From Heterostelium album PN500 (lineage: Eukaryota; Evosea; Eumycetozoa; Acytosteliales; Acytosteliaceae): a DNA stretch of 64,000 bases. Each line of letters starts with the position of its first letter. The first letter of the stretch is position 1. The stretch is from the NCBI RefSeq assembly GCF_000004825.1, contig NW_008805064.1, positions 992,001-1,056,000 of the forward strand, read 5' to 3'. The notes below the pieces were generated by a model. The model saw nothing but the letters and a program-made list of their open reading frames with translations. It was not told the DNA's origin and did not search any database. Shown here in pieces: positions 47,481 through 60,001 of the stretch. The position numbers and the translations under genes were made by a program.

Positions 47481-49249
47481 ATGAGTACAAATGTTAGAAG
47501 TAGGAAATCTACTACTACTACTTCAAAAGATAGTAATAGTGGAGGATCAACAAACAAAACAACAAATATAAAGAAACCAAGCACTTTATTAGATCTTCTC
47601 GATGGTAGTAGTGAAATAGCTATCTATTTCCTAATGTTTATCTATGTATATATATGTCCCTATACAAAAGTAGAGGAAAGTTTCAATCTACAGGCAATGC
47701 ATGATATTCTAATTCATAGATTCAATATAAATAATGTATGTTAATCTCTAATCTCTAATCTTCTATGAATTTACAATTTACATAAAATATAAAAAGTATG
47801 ATCATTTAGAATTCCCAGGTGTCATACCACGTACTTTTATTGGTGCATTGTTTGTTTCTGTATTATCAAGTCCATTTCAGTATGTTGTAGAGTATTTTGG
47901 TGGATCGAAGCTTTGTATGCTCTATGTGGTGAGAGCGGTGCTTGGTTTCATTGGTGTCACCGCTCTCATCAGATTGAAACGATCGATCGCCAGAAAGTTT
48001 GGTTTGGAAGTAGCTGTTTGCTTTGCGCTGGTGGTCATCTCCCAATTTCATTTGTTATTCTACATCAGTAGACCACTTCCAAATGTATTTGCTTTATCGC
48101 TGGTTGTGCTTGCCTATGCCTATTGGTTGGACAACCGATCGACGGTATCGATCTCACTTCTCACCGTTGCAATCTTTATCTTTCGTAGTGAAGTCTTAAT
48201 ATTGGCTGGACCCGTTACCTTGTCAATGTTGATTGGCAAACGACTAAAGTTCACCAATCTCCTGGTGGTCGGTGTCGTCACTGCGCTGCTCTCGGTTGGC
48301 GTCAGTGTGTTGATAGACTCTTACTTTTGGCAGAGAACGATCTATCCTGAGATGGAAGTACTGCTATTCAACACCGTTGAGAATCGTAGTCATGAATGGG
48401 GAGTATCTCCTTTCCACTGGTACTTCTCGAGTGCGTTGCCACGCGCACTTCTTCTCTGGCTACCTCTGGCATTCCTCTCGATGCTAGTCGATCGAAGAGC
48501 TCTCGAATATCTCCTCCCGATCTTACTATTTGTATTCCTCTATTCATTCCTCCCACACAAAGAGCTTAGATTCATTTTCTACGCACTCCCAATATTCTCA
48601 CTTGGCTCAGCCATTACAATTGCAAGAATGTATGTAAATATCCGGCTTTTCATTATAAAAGTTTCTTACAATTGTTGGTTATTACTTTATAGTTTCAAAC
48701 AGTTTAATAAGAGTTTTATTTATAAATTGGTTTCCATTGGTATGATTGGTATTTTCGGTGCGAACTTGGTGTTGTCATCGTTCTTCTTCCATGCATCCTC
48801 ACTAAACTATCCGGGTGGTGAAGCATTCAACCAGCTACACCAGCTGCACTCTGAGTGTTTAGAACAACCTTTGAATGTACATATAGATAATATTGCAGCT
48901 ATAACAGGTGTTTCAAGATTTGGTGAGATCTCCCAAAATTGGAAGTAAGTTTTGTGTGTCGATATATATTTTTATAAAAGATGGTTTATAAATCTAACTA
49001 CTTTTTTTACGTTAATAATATAAAATATAAATATAGTTATTCAAAGAAAGAAAGAGATGTATTATTATCAGATTATGATTTATTATTAGCCCCGAACGCA
49101 ACGAGTGGATTCGATGTTGCCGGTAGTATCAGTGGATTTACAAGATTCCAACTGCTTAGAACACCACCATTTATACAGGTCGTTAAAGAACCACAAATTT
49201 ACATAATGACATCGAAACAATTGCCTTTGAAATGTCCAAAGTCAAAATA
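47481..49249 (+). CDS. alg12: Dolichyl-P-Man alpha-1,6-mannosyltransferase ALG12
   Basis: Exons 47481-47735, 47797-48629, 48693-48944 and 49037-49249 join in frame. ALG12 adds the eighth mannose to the lipid-linked oligosaccharide in the ER lumen (GT22 family). Hallmarks are [31 protein letters not shown], the glycine-rich [15 protein letters not shown] loop and [15 protein letters not shown], the HKExRF signature of GT22 enzymes. Around ten hydrophobic segments are visible. A Ser/Thr-rich head of about 40 residues is added compared with yeast and animal ALG12. The last exon carries [17 protein letters not shown] and ends in a soluble lumenal piece, as in homologues. Confidence 0.93.
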
Positions 49250-50730
49250 ACCAATTGATTCAATTTTATAATAATCATAAAGTTTGTTAGTTATACATAT
49301 AAATTCTTATTTTTAATCTTATTTAAAACAAATTCGAATGTACTGTTTACTTCTTATTCCAAAGCATAATGTAAGTTACTCTATTTTAAGTTGTTAATTT
49401 TCATATAGATTAAATTCAAAGTACCACATTACTCATGATCCATGTATCTCGTAGTAATATCTCACAGATTATTATTATTAAACGATAGGGAACTGCGGTT
49501 TTAAATTATTTACAAGATCAAAAATATTATTTGGTAGTGTAGTGTTTATTATTGAATGAATAGATAAATCTATAAATAGAAGAAGTTGTCAATAGTTTAG
49601 GTAAAATTACTTTTAAAATAGAATAACTACAACAAACATTTTGACTGACACTACTAGTGCCAGTCAATCAATCAAATTATTTCTTTTTTGAGGTTTTAAT
49701 TTAGGAACATCCATTCTTTCGGATATTGAATAATCATAATAAAATTTACCTAATTTGTTGTTTACATCTCATAAAGATGTGATTATTAATTGATAGGTGG
49801 GTTTGTTAAAGCAATTGCTTTTTGTAGGGGGCATAAGTGCATCAAATTGTTAATTGTTTTCAAGTGTGTGATTTAATTTGGTGTGTGTTTTTCAATATAA
49901 ATATGTAAAATAGGGGATTCAAATGAGAGTTTGATTTGTTGTTTATATAGAATGGCTGGCTTTGTTGAACTTGTTGATTTCAAAGTTGATATCGTGAAAG
50001 GAGGAATTATTAAGAGCTCAAAGTATAAATAAATGAAAAATAATAAATGTGTTTGTTTATTCTGTGTGTTTTATTAGTAAGTGTGAATGAAGTATTGAGT
50101 TTGTATGATTGTGATCACAATTTATTTTGTGTGTGTTTATTTTTGTTTTGTTTTTGATTGTGTGTGTGTTTTTTATATGATTTATTGATTGTGTTTAATT
50201 AAATTAGTTTGAGTGTAATAGAGAGAAAAAACAAATTTATTCTTTTTTTTGTTTTTAGAAACACAATATAAATTAACATTCAAGACTGAACATTAATTAA
50301 ATTCAAAATCAACATCCACATCAACATCATCACATATACAAATATTATTTGTTTGTTTTTATATATCCTTAACTCTCAATTTCCTTTTTGTTTTTCACTA
50401 TTGTTATCTAACAGATTAGTTTTTTTTCCTTCTCCAATCCAATCCAATCCAACCTTTCTATACTAGAGTTGGTTTTGTATATATTTGATTTACACTATTA
50501 CACATTTTTTTCAATAATTAACAACAAACCAAATCATTCTTTTTACAAATACTTTTTTTGTCAATAAATTTTCAATCTTGAATTTATATATATATATCTT
50601 TTCAATATCTTTTTTCATTTATCAATAAATTTTATTATTTATTTAGAAATTAAATCTTCCTTTTTTACTATTTAAATAATAATTTTTCAATCATAATATA
50701 ATAAACAAAGAAATAATTTTTTTTTAAAAG
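49250..50730. other. 1.5-kb intergenic region
   Basis: Mostly AT-rich with GT-rich tracts around 50040-50215. It includes a near-perfect inverted repeat at 49642-49666 and a 26-codon ATG frame at 49952-50032 (MAGFVELVDFKVDIVKGGII...) right after a possible acceptor (tttatatag). No larger gene is supported. Confidence 0.4.
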
Positions 50731-52097
50731 ATGAATATAAAATTATGTTTTTTATTCGTAGTGATATCGACATTTTCACTATTAGGAAATTCAGAAATCT
50801 TTAAAGGTGCTATACTATCTAGTGATAGTTGGTACCTTATTGATAAATTTTGTTTCACTGAAGACGATGCAACTGTAAATGTAAAAGTAGATTTCAGAAA
50901 TAATCCAAATGCAACACTACTTTTATATTCAGATTTAGATACAGTTTGGGGAAAGATTTCAACAGGTGATTTAACATGTCATGAACGTGTAAGTAAAAAT
51001 GAACAAATAAATATCTATAATATTTAAAATTTAAATTTATATTAATTGGAAATGTAAAAAATAATAATTAGGTTATGGCAGCATCTTCACAAGTTAATTC
51101 TGTATCTGGATTGAATGGAAAGACAGTGAGTGTAGATCAACGTCGTGCTAGATGGTGGTATTTCGCAATTGCCAATTGTGACCAAAACACCGGATCTCAC
51201 TACCAAATCGATATTCCATACTATGAGATCAGAGCAAACAACGATGGTGATTCCTTCAACTCTTTAATCTCTGCCGACCAACAAGGAATTCCACAATCGG
51301 AAATCGCTTTCATCCTCTTCTTCCTCGCACTTTTAATTTTCTCCATTGTCAGTATCGTCTTTTTATGGCACCGTAACCTCGAATCCAAAGTCATGAAACT
51401 ATTCTCCATCGTTTTATTCTTTAAGATCTTAGCTCTGTTTGTTTGCTTAATTTACTGGGCAATGTTCTTACGTTATGAATCCGGACATAAGGATATCAAT
51501 TTAGCCGGTACCTCGCTCGATTTGATTGCTCGTGCTCTTTTCATCTTGTTACTCTTGCTCGTTGGACAAGGATGGACCATCTCGCCATTCTATGGTAATG
51601 TCGTTAGTCGTGTCATCAACGTAATCATGTTTGTCGTTATCCTTGTGATGTCAGTTGCCATCTACCTCGTTCCAAACGTTACTTTCATGCCAAGTAAGAT
51701 GTACACATTCTTCTACGACACCATTCCAGGTTATATCTTATTGGCATTCTTCCTCACCATTATGATCTGGTTCATCGTACTCTGTCGTAACTCCTACGTC
51801 AAGCAAGTCGATATCGTCAAGAAGAAGTTCTTCCTCTACTTTGGATTAATCTTCACCTTCTGGTTCTTGATGATGCCAGTCTCAGTGTTGGTATCGCACT
51901 TCCTCGAGTCATGGGTTCGTCAAAAGACCGTGGTCATCTTCAACTTGGTAGTCGACTCCATCTTCTACAGTATCATTGCATTCTTGTTCCGTGCATCCAA
52001 GTCCAACCCATACGTCCACATTCTAAACATGGACCAAAAAGAAAAAGGTGTACGTCTACAAGAGAACGGAGCTGGTGGTGAATTACAACAAGCTTAA
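50731..52097 (+). CDS. GPR180/TMEM145-like seven-TM (GOST-type) membrane protein
   Basis: Two exons (50731-50988, 51072-52097) give about 427 residues. A signal peptide (MNIKLCFLFVVISTFSLLG) leads into a lumenal beta-rich domain of about 160 residues with paired Cys (CFTEDD...LTCHERV; IANCDQ). Seven hydrophobic spans follow, from IAFILFFLALLIFSIVSIVF to VVIFNLVVDSIFYSIIAFLF. The SPFYGNVVSRV and LFRASKSNPYVHILNMDQ neighbourhoods suit the rhodopsin-like GPCR transmembrane (GpcrRhopsn4) family that includes GPR180 and TMEM145. These sit in the Golgi or plasma membrane; the ligand and G-protein link are not established for this member. The coding part is fairly GC-rich, suggesting good expression. 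Confidence 0.82.
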
Positions 52098-52345
52098 AAA
52101 CAAACAAAATATTCAAAATATTCTTAACAAAATTTATATATTTATAAACTTTAATTTTTCCAAAAAACCAAAGATTTGAGGTATCCACATTAATATTTGA
52201 AATAATTTATTTGTTTTTTCAATATAAATAAGAGTAAATAACTTTGATACAATCCAGTTTAATTGATTGTCTGTCTTTGTTGTTGTGATTATAGTTAAAT
52301 ATATAATAAATGATATAATATTATGATAAATAAATAATATGATTA
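52098..52345. other. Convergent spacer
   Basis: Short AT-rich 3' flank between two converging genes. Nothing is recognised. Confidence 0.4.
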
Positions 52346-53700
52346 TTAATCTAATCCAGAAAAACAATATCCATTTGGTGAAGGTTCAATTTGTAAGTTT
52401 AGTTTTGACCTCAGTCTTTGAAGTTGAATCTTAAAATTCATGTCATCTGGGAACATAGTTGACGATCTTGTCAGTAGTGCAGCTGCTTCTTGAAATCGAT
52501 TCAACGATAAATAAAAATCTACAAACTCTGTAATGTAATCTATTTTTAACCATCTTTCGCAATCCAAAGCTCTGATAAACATACTCTCTGCTTTATTAAC
52601 TGTTGTTATATTTCTACCATCCTGAAAAAACAAATTAATAACATTTTAATCTAGTATTAAATAATCAAATCAAGTTAAATTAACATGATAATGATAACAA
52701 AACTTACATCTTCTAATAGTAATTGAGCAATTCTCATACTTGCACCACAGTCATAGGGCGATAGTTTAAGTATATCGTAAAGTATGGAAAGTGTTGTTGG
52801 TCTATCGCCAAGTTTGTTGAAATATACATATTGATTGATCATCTTTAGGAGTCTGTCATCTTTTGGTTGAAATTGTGTCGGTATGGAGTTGTCGTTCGAT
52901 TGGGCATTCGATTGGAAATTATTATGATGGCTGGTGTGGTGGTGATGTCGATGATTGAAATCATCGGTCTTTAGCAGTTGCATGAGGATGGCAAGTGTAA
53001 TGACAATGAACAGCTGTCCGTATACACTTCTGAAGAACGGTATTCTCTGTGCTTGTCTTTGTTGATGTTGATTGATTCGTTGTTGTTGCTGCTGATACAA
53101 ATCATTAAGACTTGCCATGTGAGTATTGATACTGTTGTTCATACCTCGGAAATCATCGCTATCATAATCTATACTGTAACTGCATGAAGAACTTGATCCA
53201 CCACTTTTACTATTACTATTATTACTATCATTATTATTTACAAAACTATCATTATCATTTATACTACTATTATATATACAACTATTATTATGACTATAAT
53301 CACCACTACTACTACTACTGCTATATATTAAACTATCATCTTCATCTTCATCTTCTTCCTCCTCATCTTCATGTTCATACTGATATTTTTCATTTTCTTC
53401 TTTGTCATTTTCATTATTTATATGTTTAAATATAGAATCATCAGTTGTTTCATTGATTTTTATATATTGTTCGATTGAGTCGTCTAATGAATGTATGATA
53501 TCAGCACCAACAGGTTCCGCTAACTCTTTAGTTGGGGTGTTGTTGTTGGTGTTGTTGTCTGTTTGTTCATTTAAAAGTGTATTTTGATAAGATTGATAAA
53601 GATATTCATGTCTTAGTTGATCATCTTGATAACTAGTATTAACATTAAAAAAATCTTGTACTTTTTCTTCTTCTTCTTCTAGATTATTGTTATAATACAT
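52346..53700 (-). CDS. Single-span membrane protein with TPR-like C-terminus
   Basis: Two exons (53700-52708, 52621-52346), about 423 residues. The long N-terminal part is acidic and Asn/Ser-rich (EEDEDEDDSLIYSSSSSSGD region) with no signal peptide. One membrane span (SVYGQLFIVITLAILMQLL) lies around residue 225, followed by a His/Asn stretch. The C-terminal helices are YFNKLGDRPTTLSILYDILK, CGASMRIAQLLLED, NKAESMFIRALDCERWLKID, EFVDFYLSLNRFQEAAALL and FPDDMNFKIQLQRLRSKL. They have the rhythm of tetratricopeptide repeats. A type II or tail-out topology is likely. I do not recognise an orthologue. The last residues (PSPNGYCFSGLD) are not TPR-like. Confidence 0.7.
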
Positions 53701-54681
53701 GATAACAACATATTAATATTTATATAATAATTGAAAATGAATGATTCTTTGCAAAGTTTGTTAGTGGTTTAAAAAAAAAAAAAAAAAAGGTGATTTAAAA
53801 ATTATTCTTTGGAAAATCTTTGCAGAAAAGGAAAAATGACATTAATTAAATCTTCAAAAGTTGACTATTTTTAATATGTCAAGTCAAAGTAATTCTTTAC
53901 AAATCAAATGATCATTTGTAAATTTGGTAATTGTTACTCTCGAATCGAAAAAAGTAACATTTTAATAAAACAATTGTTATTTTTAAAATTAAAATTGTGT
54001 TAATTTAACATTTGTTTATAATTATGCTATAGAAACTCAATTGACCCTACAAATTTGTTGAACAAACCAATTCAAGAATATATAATTAAATAATTAGAGG
54101 TGGTGTGTGAATAGGAAAAAAAAACAAAAACAATTTTACAAAATGCGTGTCACAACAGATTCATTTTACTGTTTACTATTTTTATTTATTTTATTTTTTG
54201 TTGTAAAATAAACTACTTACTATTGTTTTTTTTTACAAACTACAACAGTGCTATCTATCTATCCCACCATTACACTCTGTAGATACCGCCGAAACATGAA
54301 TGAAACTAATTTACACAACCAATATAGAGCAAGCAGCATAGCATATACAACCTATAGGTCGTATAGTTTGTAGAGTTTATTAATGAATATGAATATCATA
54401 ACATAAAATGAAATAACAGAACACCCTACTTTCTACTACATCAAATTCAATTCAATGTAATTGACATTGTTATTAATAGATTCAATAACAATATCTCCAA
54501 ATATGATTTTTCAATGACATGACATCTAGTCTATTTTGTTATTTTAATTTATTTTATTTTATTAATTAAATAATAATATCATTGTATTGTTAAAATTTTA
54601 TAGTAATAATAATAAATAATTATAATAATAATAATAATAATACTCAATCGGAATCATTAAAATAATCAATAAAAATAAAAT
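53701..54681. other. Divergent promoter region
   Basis: Upstream space of the TPR-like gene (minus) and the GH15 gene (plus). It has a poly-A run near 53771-53788 and AAT repeats just before 54640. No gene or RNA is recognised. Confidence 0.5.
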
Positions 54682-56701
54682 ATGGATGATAAAAATTATC
54701 CAGCAATTGAAAGTCATGGAGTCATTGGTAATATGTTAACCACTGCGTTGGTCTCCAATCAGGGTGAAATGAACTTTATGTGTTATCCATATTTCGATTC
54801 ACCTGCGATATTCTGTAAGATTTTGGATGCCAACAAGGGTGGATACTGGAGTATCAAGCCATTAGTGTCGGCCTATAAATGCAAGCAAAGCTACTGGCCC
54901 GATACTAACGTGCTTCAGACTCGTTTTCTCATGAAGGAAGGTGTCTGTAGCATTGTTGATTACATGCCAATTGTAAATGGTAAAGGAATGGAATGGACAG
55001 TAAGTATCAAACTTTATCAAAACAAAAAACAGAGATCTCTGAGAATATTTTATCTTAATTTGATCAATTAAATAGGTTAGAAAAGTAAAGGTTATAAGAG
55101 GTAAAGTTGATTTCGAAATGAAATGTTTCCCTACTTTTAATTTCGCTCGTACTCCTCACACTGCCAAGGCAAAGAGACATGGTTACTTGTTGAATGCCAA
55201 CGGAGTTGAACTCGAGTTACTCTCACACTTTCCGATGACTTTGATGCCGAATGGTGAGATCAACAGCAAGTTTACATTGAAGGAGAATGACAGTGCAATC
55301 TTTGTGTTAAAGGATCCAAAGGAAGATGTTGAACTCTTCAGTTTCAGTGATCACCTTGGATGTTGTCAACGTGAGGAGTATCTATTCCGTTCGACTGTTG
55401 ACTTTTGGCAAAAGTGGCTTGAAAAATGTACTTACAAAGGACGTTGGCGTGAGATGGTAGAACGTTCTGCACTGGTTCTCAAGCTGTTGACATTCTCTCC
55501 GACCGGTGCAATCGTTGCTTCTCCAACTTGCTCACTCCCAGAGGATCTTGGTGGTGTTAGAAACTGGGACTATCGTTTCACTTGGATTAGAGATGCTGCT
55601 TTCACTGTGTACGGTCTAATTAGAATAGGTTTCACCGAGGAAGCTAAAGGATTCATGGAGTGGCTAGAGCACAGATGCATACAGTCTGACTACAGTGAGT
55701 GCGAGAAGAGAGGTGAAATGCCTTTGAAGATTATGTATAGTATTCACGGAGATGATAGAATCCCAGAAATTGAATTGGATCATCTTGAAGGTTATAAGAA
55801 ATCGTATGTTATTTAATTAATAATCTAGTCGACATATGTAAATATTAACTATTTATTTATTAGTTCACCAGTTCGTGTTGGTAATGATGCAGTTAATCAA
55901 AAACAATTGGATATTTTCGGTGAACTTATGGATTCTATTTATCTTTCCAATAAATATGGTTCGTTGGTTAGTTACGAATTTTGGAGTCATCTTAGAAAGC
56001 TTATCGATTGGGTTTGCGATCACTGGAATGAAACGGACGAAGGAATTTGGGAGGTTAGAAGTGGTAGACAACACTTTGTTTACTCAAAGATTATGTGTTG
56101 GGTAGCAATCGATCGTGGATTGCGTCTGGCTGACCGTCGTTCATTCCCAGCGACACGCGATAAGTGGATTCGTATACGTGATACCATCTATGAAGATATT
56201 CAAGAGAAGGGTTGGAATAAGAAAACCGGAGCATTCTCGCAATACTATGGATCTGACAATCTCGATGCCTCCACTCTAATCATGTCACTGGTATTCTTTA
56301 TGGCTCCCAACGATCCACGTAATATTCAGACACTCGAAAAGATCTTGAAGCCACCCGAAGAAGGTGGTTTGGTATCAAACTCATTGGTGTTTAGATACAA
56401 CACTCATGAGTCTGAGGATGGATTGACAGGATCCGAAGGTACTTTTAACATTGCCACCTACTGGATGATCGAAGCCCTTACAAGAGCAGGTAAAACTCAC
56501 CGTGAATTCTTGGTCAAAGCAAGACTAATGTTTGACGAAATGCTTGGTTATGCCAATCATTTAGGTCTATTTTCTGAAGAGATTGGTTCAGGTGGTGAGG
56601 CTTTAGGTAATTTCCCACAAGCATTCACACATCTCAGTTTGATTAGTGCTGCATTCAATTTGGATAGAGTATTATCAAACAAGCCAACTCAACCAAATTA
56701 A
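54682..56701 (+). CDS. Glycoside hydrolase family 15 (glucoamylase/trehalase-like)
   Basis: Three exons (54682-54999, 55076-55803, 55864-56701) give 627 residues. It has no signal peptide, so it is probably cytosolic. The N-terminal beta domain starts [20 protein letters not shown] with [19 protein letters not shown]. The (alpha/alpha)6 barrel holds [37 protein letters not shown] and [10 protein letters not shown]. This is the bacterial/archaeal-type GH15 layout, whose members release glucose from alpha-glucans or split trehalose. The D-x-R-F-TWIRDA and E-G-x-WE motifs place the catalytic acid and base regions in their usual order. The close bacterial look may reflect ancient lateral transfer, but introns show long residence. 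Substrate cannot be told from sequence. Confidence 0.9.
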
Positions 56702-56770
56702 AATACAATTTAAAAATAAACTACCAAATTTAATTTAACAACAATAAATTTTTATTTTTAAAAAAAAATA

Positions 56771-58632
56771 TTATTCATTATCTTCTTCATCATCTTCTTT
56801 ATCTTCATCATCTTCATCATCTTCATCTTCTTCTTCTTCATCTTCTTCATCTTCTTCATCATCATCTTCATCATCTTCATCATCTTCATCATCTTCTTCA
56901 TCTACATCTTCATCATCTTCAGATGGTTGTTGATATTGATTTAAACTTTCTATGATAAAATAATATACATCATTCTTAATGTGATAACCAATAGAGTTTG
57001 GAATATCCAGTTCAAGCTTGATATTATTTTCTTTAAATAAGTTAAGTGTTTCCTCCAAGATGTCAAACAAAGTTTCATAGTCTTCTGGTTGAAAGTCTCT
57101 ATAAGACACTTTAATTGATTTCAATGTCTTTGAGTGAAACTGTAAAAGTGGTCGTAGGAATTCGATATTGTTTTGTAGTGGATGGTCGTAATAATCTTTG
57201 ACAATATCAATGGTGAATCTTTCAATGCCATGTCCATCACCGTTGGGTGTACTCATAATGATATGACCAAGAAGCTTACTATAGCTAGTCTTATATCCAT
57301 AGTATTTAGAGACAATGATTTCCTTTAGATTTGGCATTATCGGAGGGTATACTAAATATCCATCCTTTGCGATTGCTTCACAATAGGTTTGATCCACATC
57401 GATTGGTTCATATTCTTCGATGTCCTGAAGGTCGTTTCTTGATAAAGAGCTAATGGAGTTGTGATCGTATTCATCAGTTTCCAAGGCGAAAACTTCAACT
57501 CTTGACATCAATCGGTTTGCATATTCGATACCTTGATCATAGGGAATGTATTTGATTGATGCATATTCGAATAGCAATGGTGGAGACTTGACCAATTTGT
57601 ATTGACTGTCATTATTGTTAAGATCGAGGTTTCCACACCAATCAAAATGTTTGTTGTCTATAATCTTTGAAATTATTTTAAAGAATTGTTTTGACACCAT
57701 TGCAAGACTGAAGAGTTGCTCTTTATCAACCAAGTTTGGGAAGTGTTCTGAGTAAAATACGTATTTACTGTATTTGTGATAATAATATAGACGATCATCT
57801 ACATCATGTGGTAGAGAAAGTGTAATGATCTGAACCAATAGTGACTCTGAAAGGATAATTTGTTTTGCTGGTAACTCTTTTTTCTTCTTCTCTTTGACTT
57901 CTTTAGAATGAATCGGTCTTCTTCTATCATTATATGACTTAATGAACTTTTGTTTCTCTAAAACATTTTCATTGTAAATGATATCATAAAGATAATCGTA
58001 TGTAAACAAACCAATTGGCTCTAAACGATTGTAGTCAAAACAATCACTGAAGCTTGATATCCTTTGTTTCAATCTTTTAACATCTGATTCATTCCATTTC
58101 TTAAACCATTCATTAATCTAAGTATGTTTTAATTATTAATAATTAAATAATATTTTATTAATATCTATGTCAATAAACTTACCCTATTATCATTAACAAT
58201 TCTATTAAATATATCCATTATAACTGAAGTATAGGTAACAGGTACCAACTTAAGTATTGGACTGAATACCTCATCAGTTTGTTCAAAGAATACATCGGCA
58301 ATGAATTTGGCATAACCATTGGTATCGATAAAGTGAACATACTTGGAGGAATTGTGATATTCTACAAAGAATTGAACACATACCGATCTGATTTCGGTGG
58401 AGCCTTGATCGCACCCAAAATATTGGTCATAGATCTTGATCAGATTTGAAATTGAATTCATATCGTCGTAATCATAAACAGATTGAGTCGATTGCACTGT
58501 TTTGATGGTTTTGATCTTTAAGTCTCCATTAAAAAGTGATCTAATTCTTTTATTTGAACGACCACTACCATATGACTCAGGAAGTCTCTTCTGTGCATAA
58601 ACATGATGGTTATCTGAACTGTTCGAACTCAT
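56771..58632 (-). CDS. F-box-like protein with polyacidic tail
   Basis: Two exons (58632-58183, 58117-56771) give about 598 residues. The first exon encodes a soluble segment (PESYGSGRSNKRIRSLFNGD...). The second begins INEWFKKWNESDVKRLKQR. Around LLVQIITLSLPHD...LFSLAMVSKQFFKIISKII the pattern resembles an F-box helix pair, common in large dictyostelid families. After it comes a leucine-rich-like region (IERFTIDIVKDYY, FHSKTLKSIKVSY). The last about 55 residues are almost only Asp and Glu (positions 56771-56930). If it is an F-box protein it would recruit substrates to a cullin-1 ubiquitin ligase, but this is inference. No named orthologue is recognised. Confidence 0.6.
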
Positions 58633-58960
58633 TTGAATTTATTGAGTACTATATTGAATTTATTGAATACTATATGCTGTTATGTTCAGAGTAAAACATT
58701 AATTGAATAAAGTATACTTGTAAAAAAAATAATAAAAGGTATACCTCATAAAAAAATCAAAAGTGTTTAAACATGAGAAGTTTCTGTTTTTTTTTTTTCA
58801 TTCAAAACTTGTTCTCTTGAGTTTGAATTAATTTTATTTTCCTAAATAATAAACAAATGTATTAAATACATTCTTTTTTTAGAAAGAAAAAGTCATTTTA
58901 AAGAAGTACAAATAAATTTCAACAATCAAATTAATAATATAACTACCATTTTTTAATATT
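58633..58960. other. AT-rich promoter region
   Basis: Upstream of the F-box-like gene. It has a poly-T run near 58788-58798 and no coding signal. Confidence 0.4.
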
Positions 58961-59680
58961 TCAATTGATTAAGTCGATATACAGTATTTCTGAATCAGAC
59001 ATTTTAATAGAACCTGATGTACTTATCATTGATTTTGTTTCCCAACTTAGAGACTGCTAAGAAGTAACCAACTTTGGTTTAACTGTTTCTAATCAAAAAA
59101 AAACAAAAATCTTTGTATTACTATTATATTAGTAAGTAGTTTTAAAACTATATCCTTATACTTCAATAAACTATTAGCATATCCTAATCTATTTTTCTTC
59201 AAGACACAATGAACGTAGAATAAATCTCCAAATTTATATTTATAATTTGTTATTTGTAATAGTTCTTACTTTAGAGGAGTAGTAATTAGAGGTGGATAGT
59301 CACCATTCATTGAGATGGTGGTGCCGTTGGGAAGCTTAAATTGTACCTCTTTAACCTCTTTATCTTTCTTTTTTCTCGTACACCCTTTTCACTTTTGGCT
59401 TTAGGTGTTTAGGACACAAACGCTGTTTGTTGAATTGTTTGATTTCATCTGCAGTTGGCTTATTCAATTCTAGTTCTTTTGTGTTTTTTCCTCTTCATCC
59501 ACTTGTAGAGAGTAACTGATGATATGATGGATGACTGTTGTGACTGAATTTGGTTGAACCAATAAAAACAAAATAGACACCCTTTGGTCGAATCTCTAAA
59601 AAAACAAAATTGTAGATTGGATTGGTTCTGGAGTTGGCTCTGGAATATATTTACTATTGTCCTCAAGGAAAGGTTAGAGA
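58961..59680 (-). pseudogene. Decayed multi-exon gene relic
   Basis: Read on the minus strand, coding-like blocks in shifting frames are visible: KYIPEPTPEPIQSTILFF then a stop, QLQVDEEEKTQKN-type text, PTADEIKQFNKQRLCPKHLK, a stop, and KEVKEVQFKLPNGTTISMN with GDYPPLITTPL. The last block ends at a good donor (gtaagaac near 59275). After a possible intron ending in 'ttgattag' near 59093 comes ETVKPKLVTS, then a stop with the frame staying open. Several stops and shifts make a functional product unlikely. I do not recognise the family. Base composition is richer in G and C than in intergenic DNA around it. Confidence 0.4.
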
Positions 59681-60001
59681 GAAATTGGTTTTGCTAATTA
59701 GCACACATTGATTGTTTCTGTATATCAACTTAATCAATTATTTTATCAAAACGGTAGTTATATTATTAATTTGAAGCTTCGTCGATTCATTTTTTTTTAA
59801 ACACAATTCTTATAACATAGTGTAAATTTTCAAAGATAATAAAGATTTAATAACAAAACTTAAACAATATAAATTTATTTTCAATTTTTTTCTTGAAACA
59901 TATTATAACATTTTATTGAGCTCAACCTTACTATCTTTCCTGAAGATTAATAATAGTAACTTTGAATGGAAAAAAAAATAAAGCTTTGTGTTGGTATAAA
60001 A
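59681..60001. other. AT-rich spacer
   Basis: 3' flank of the transporter gene. No feature is seen. Confidence 0.4.

Noticed and set aside
49952-50032. 26-codon ATG frame after a possible splice acceptor
   Set aside because: Too short and without a partner exon or recognisable similarity; mentioned only in the intergenic entry.
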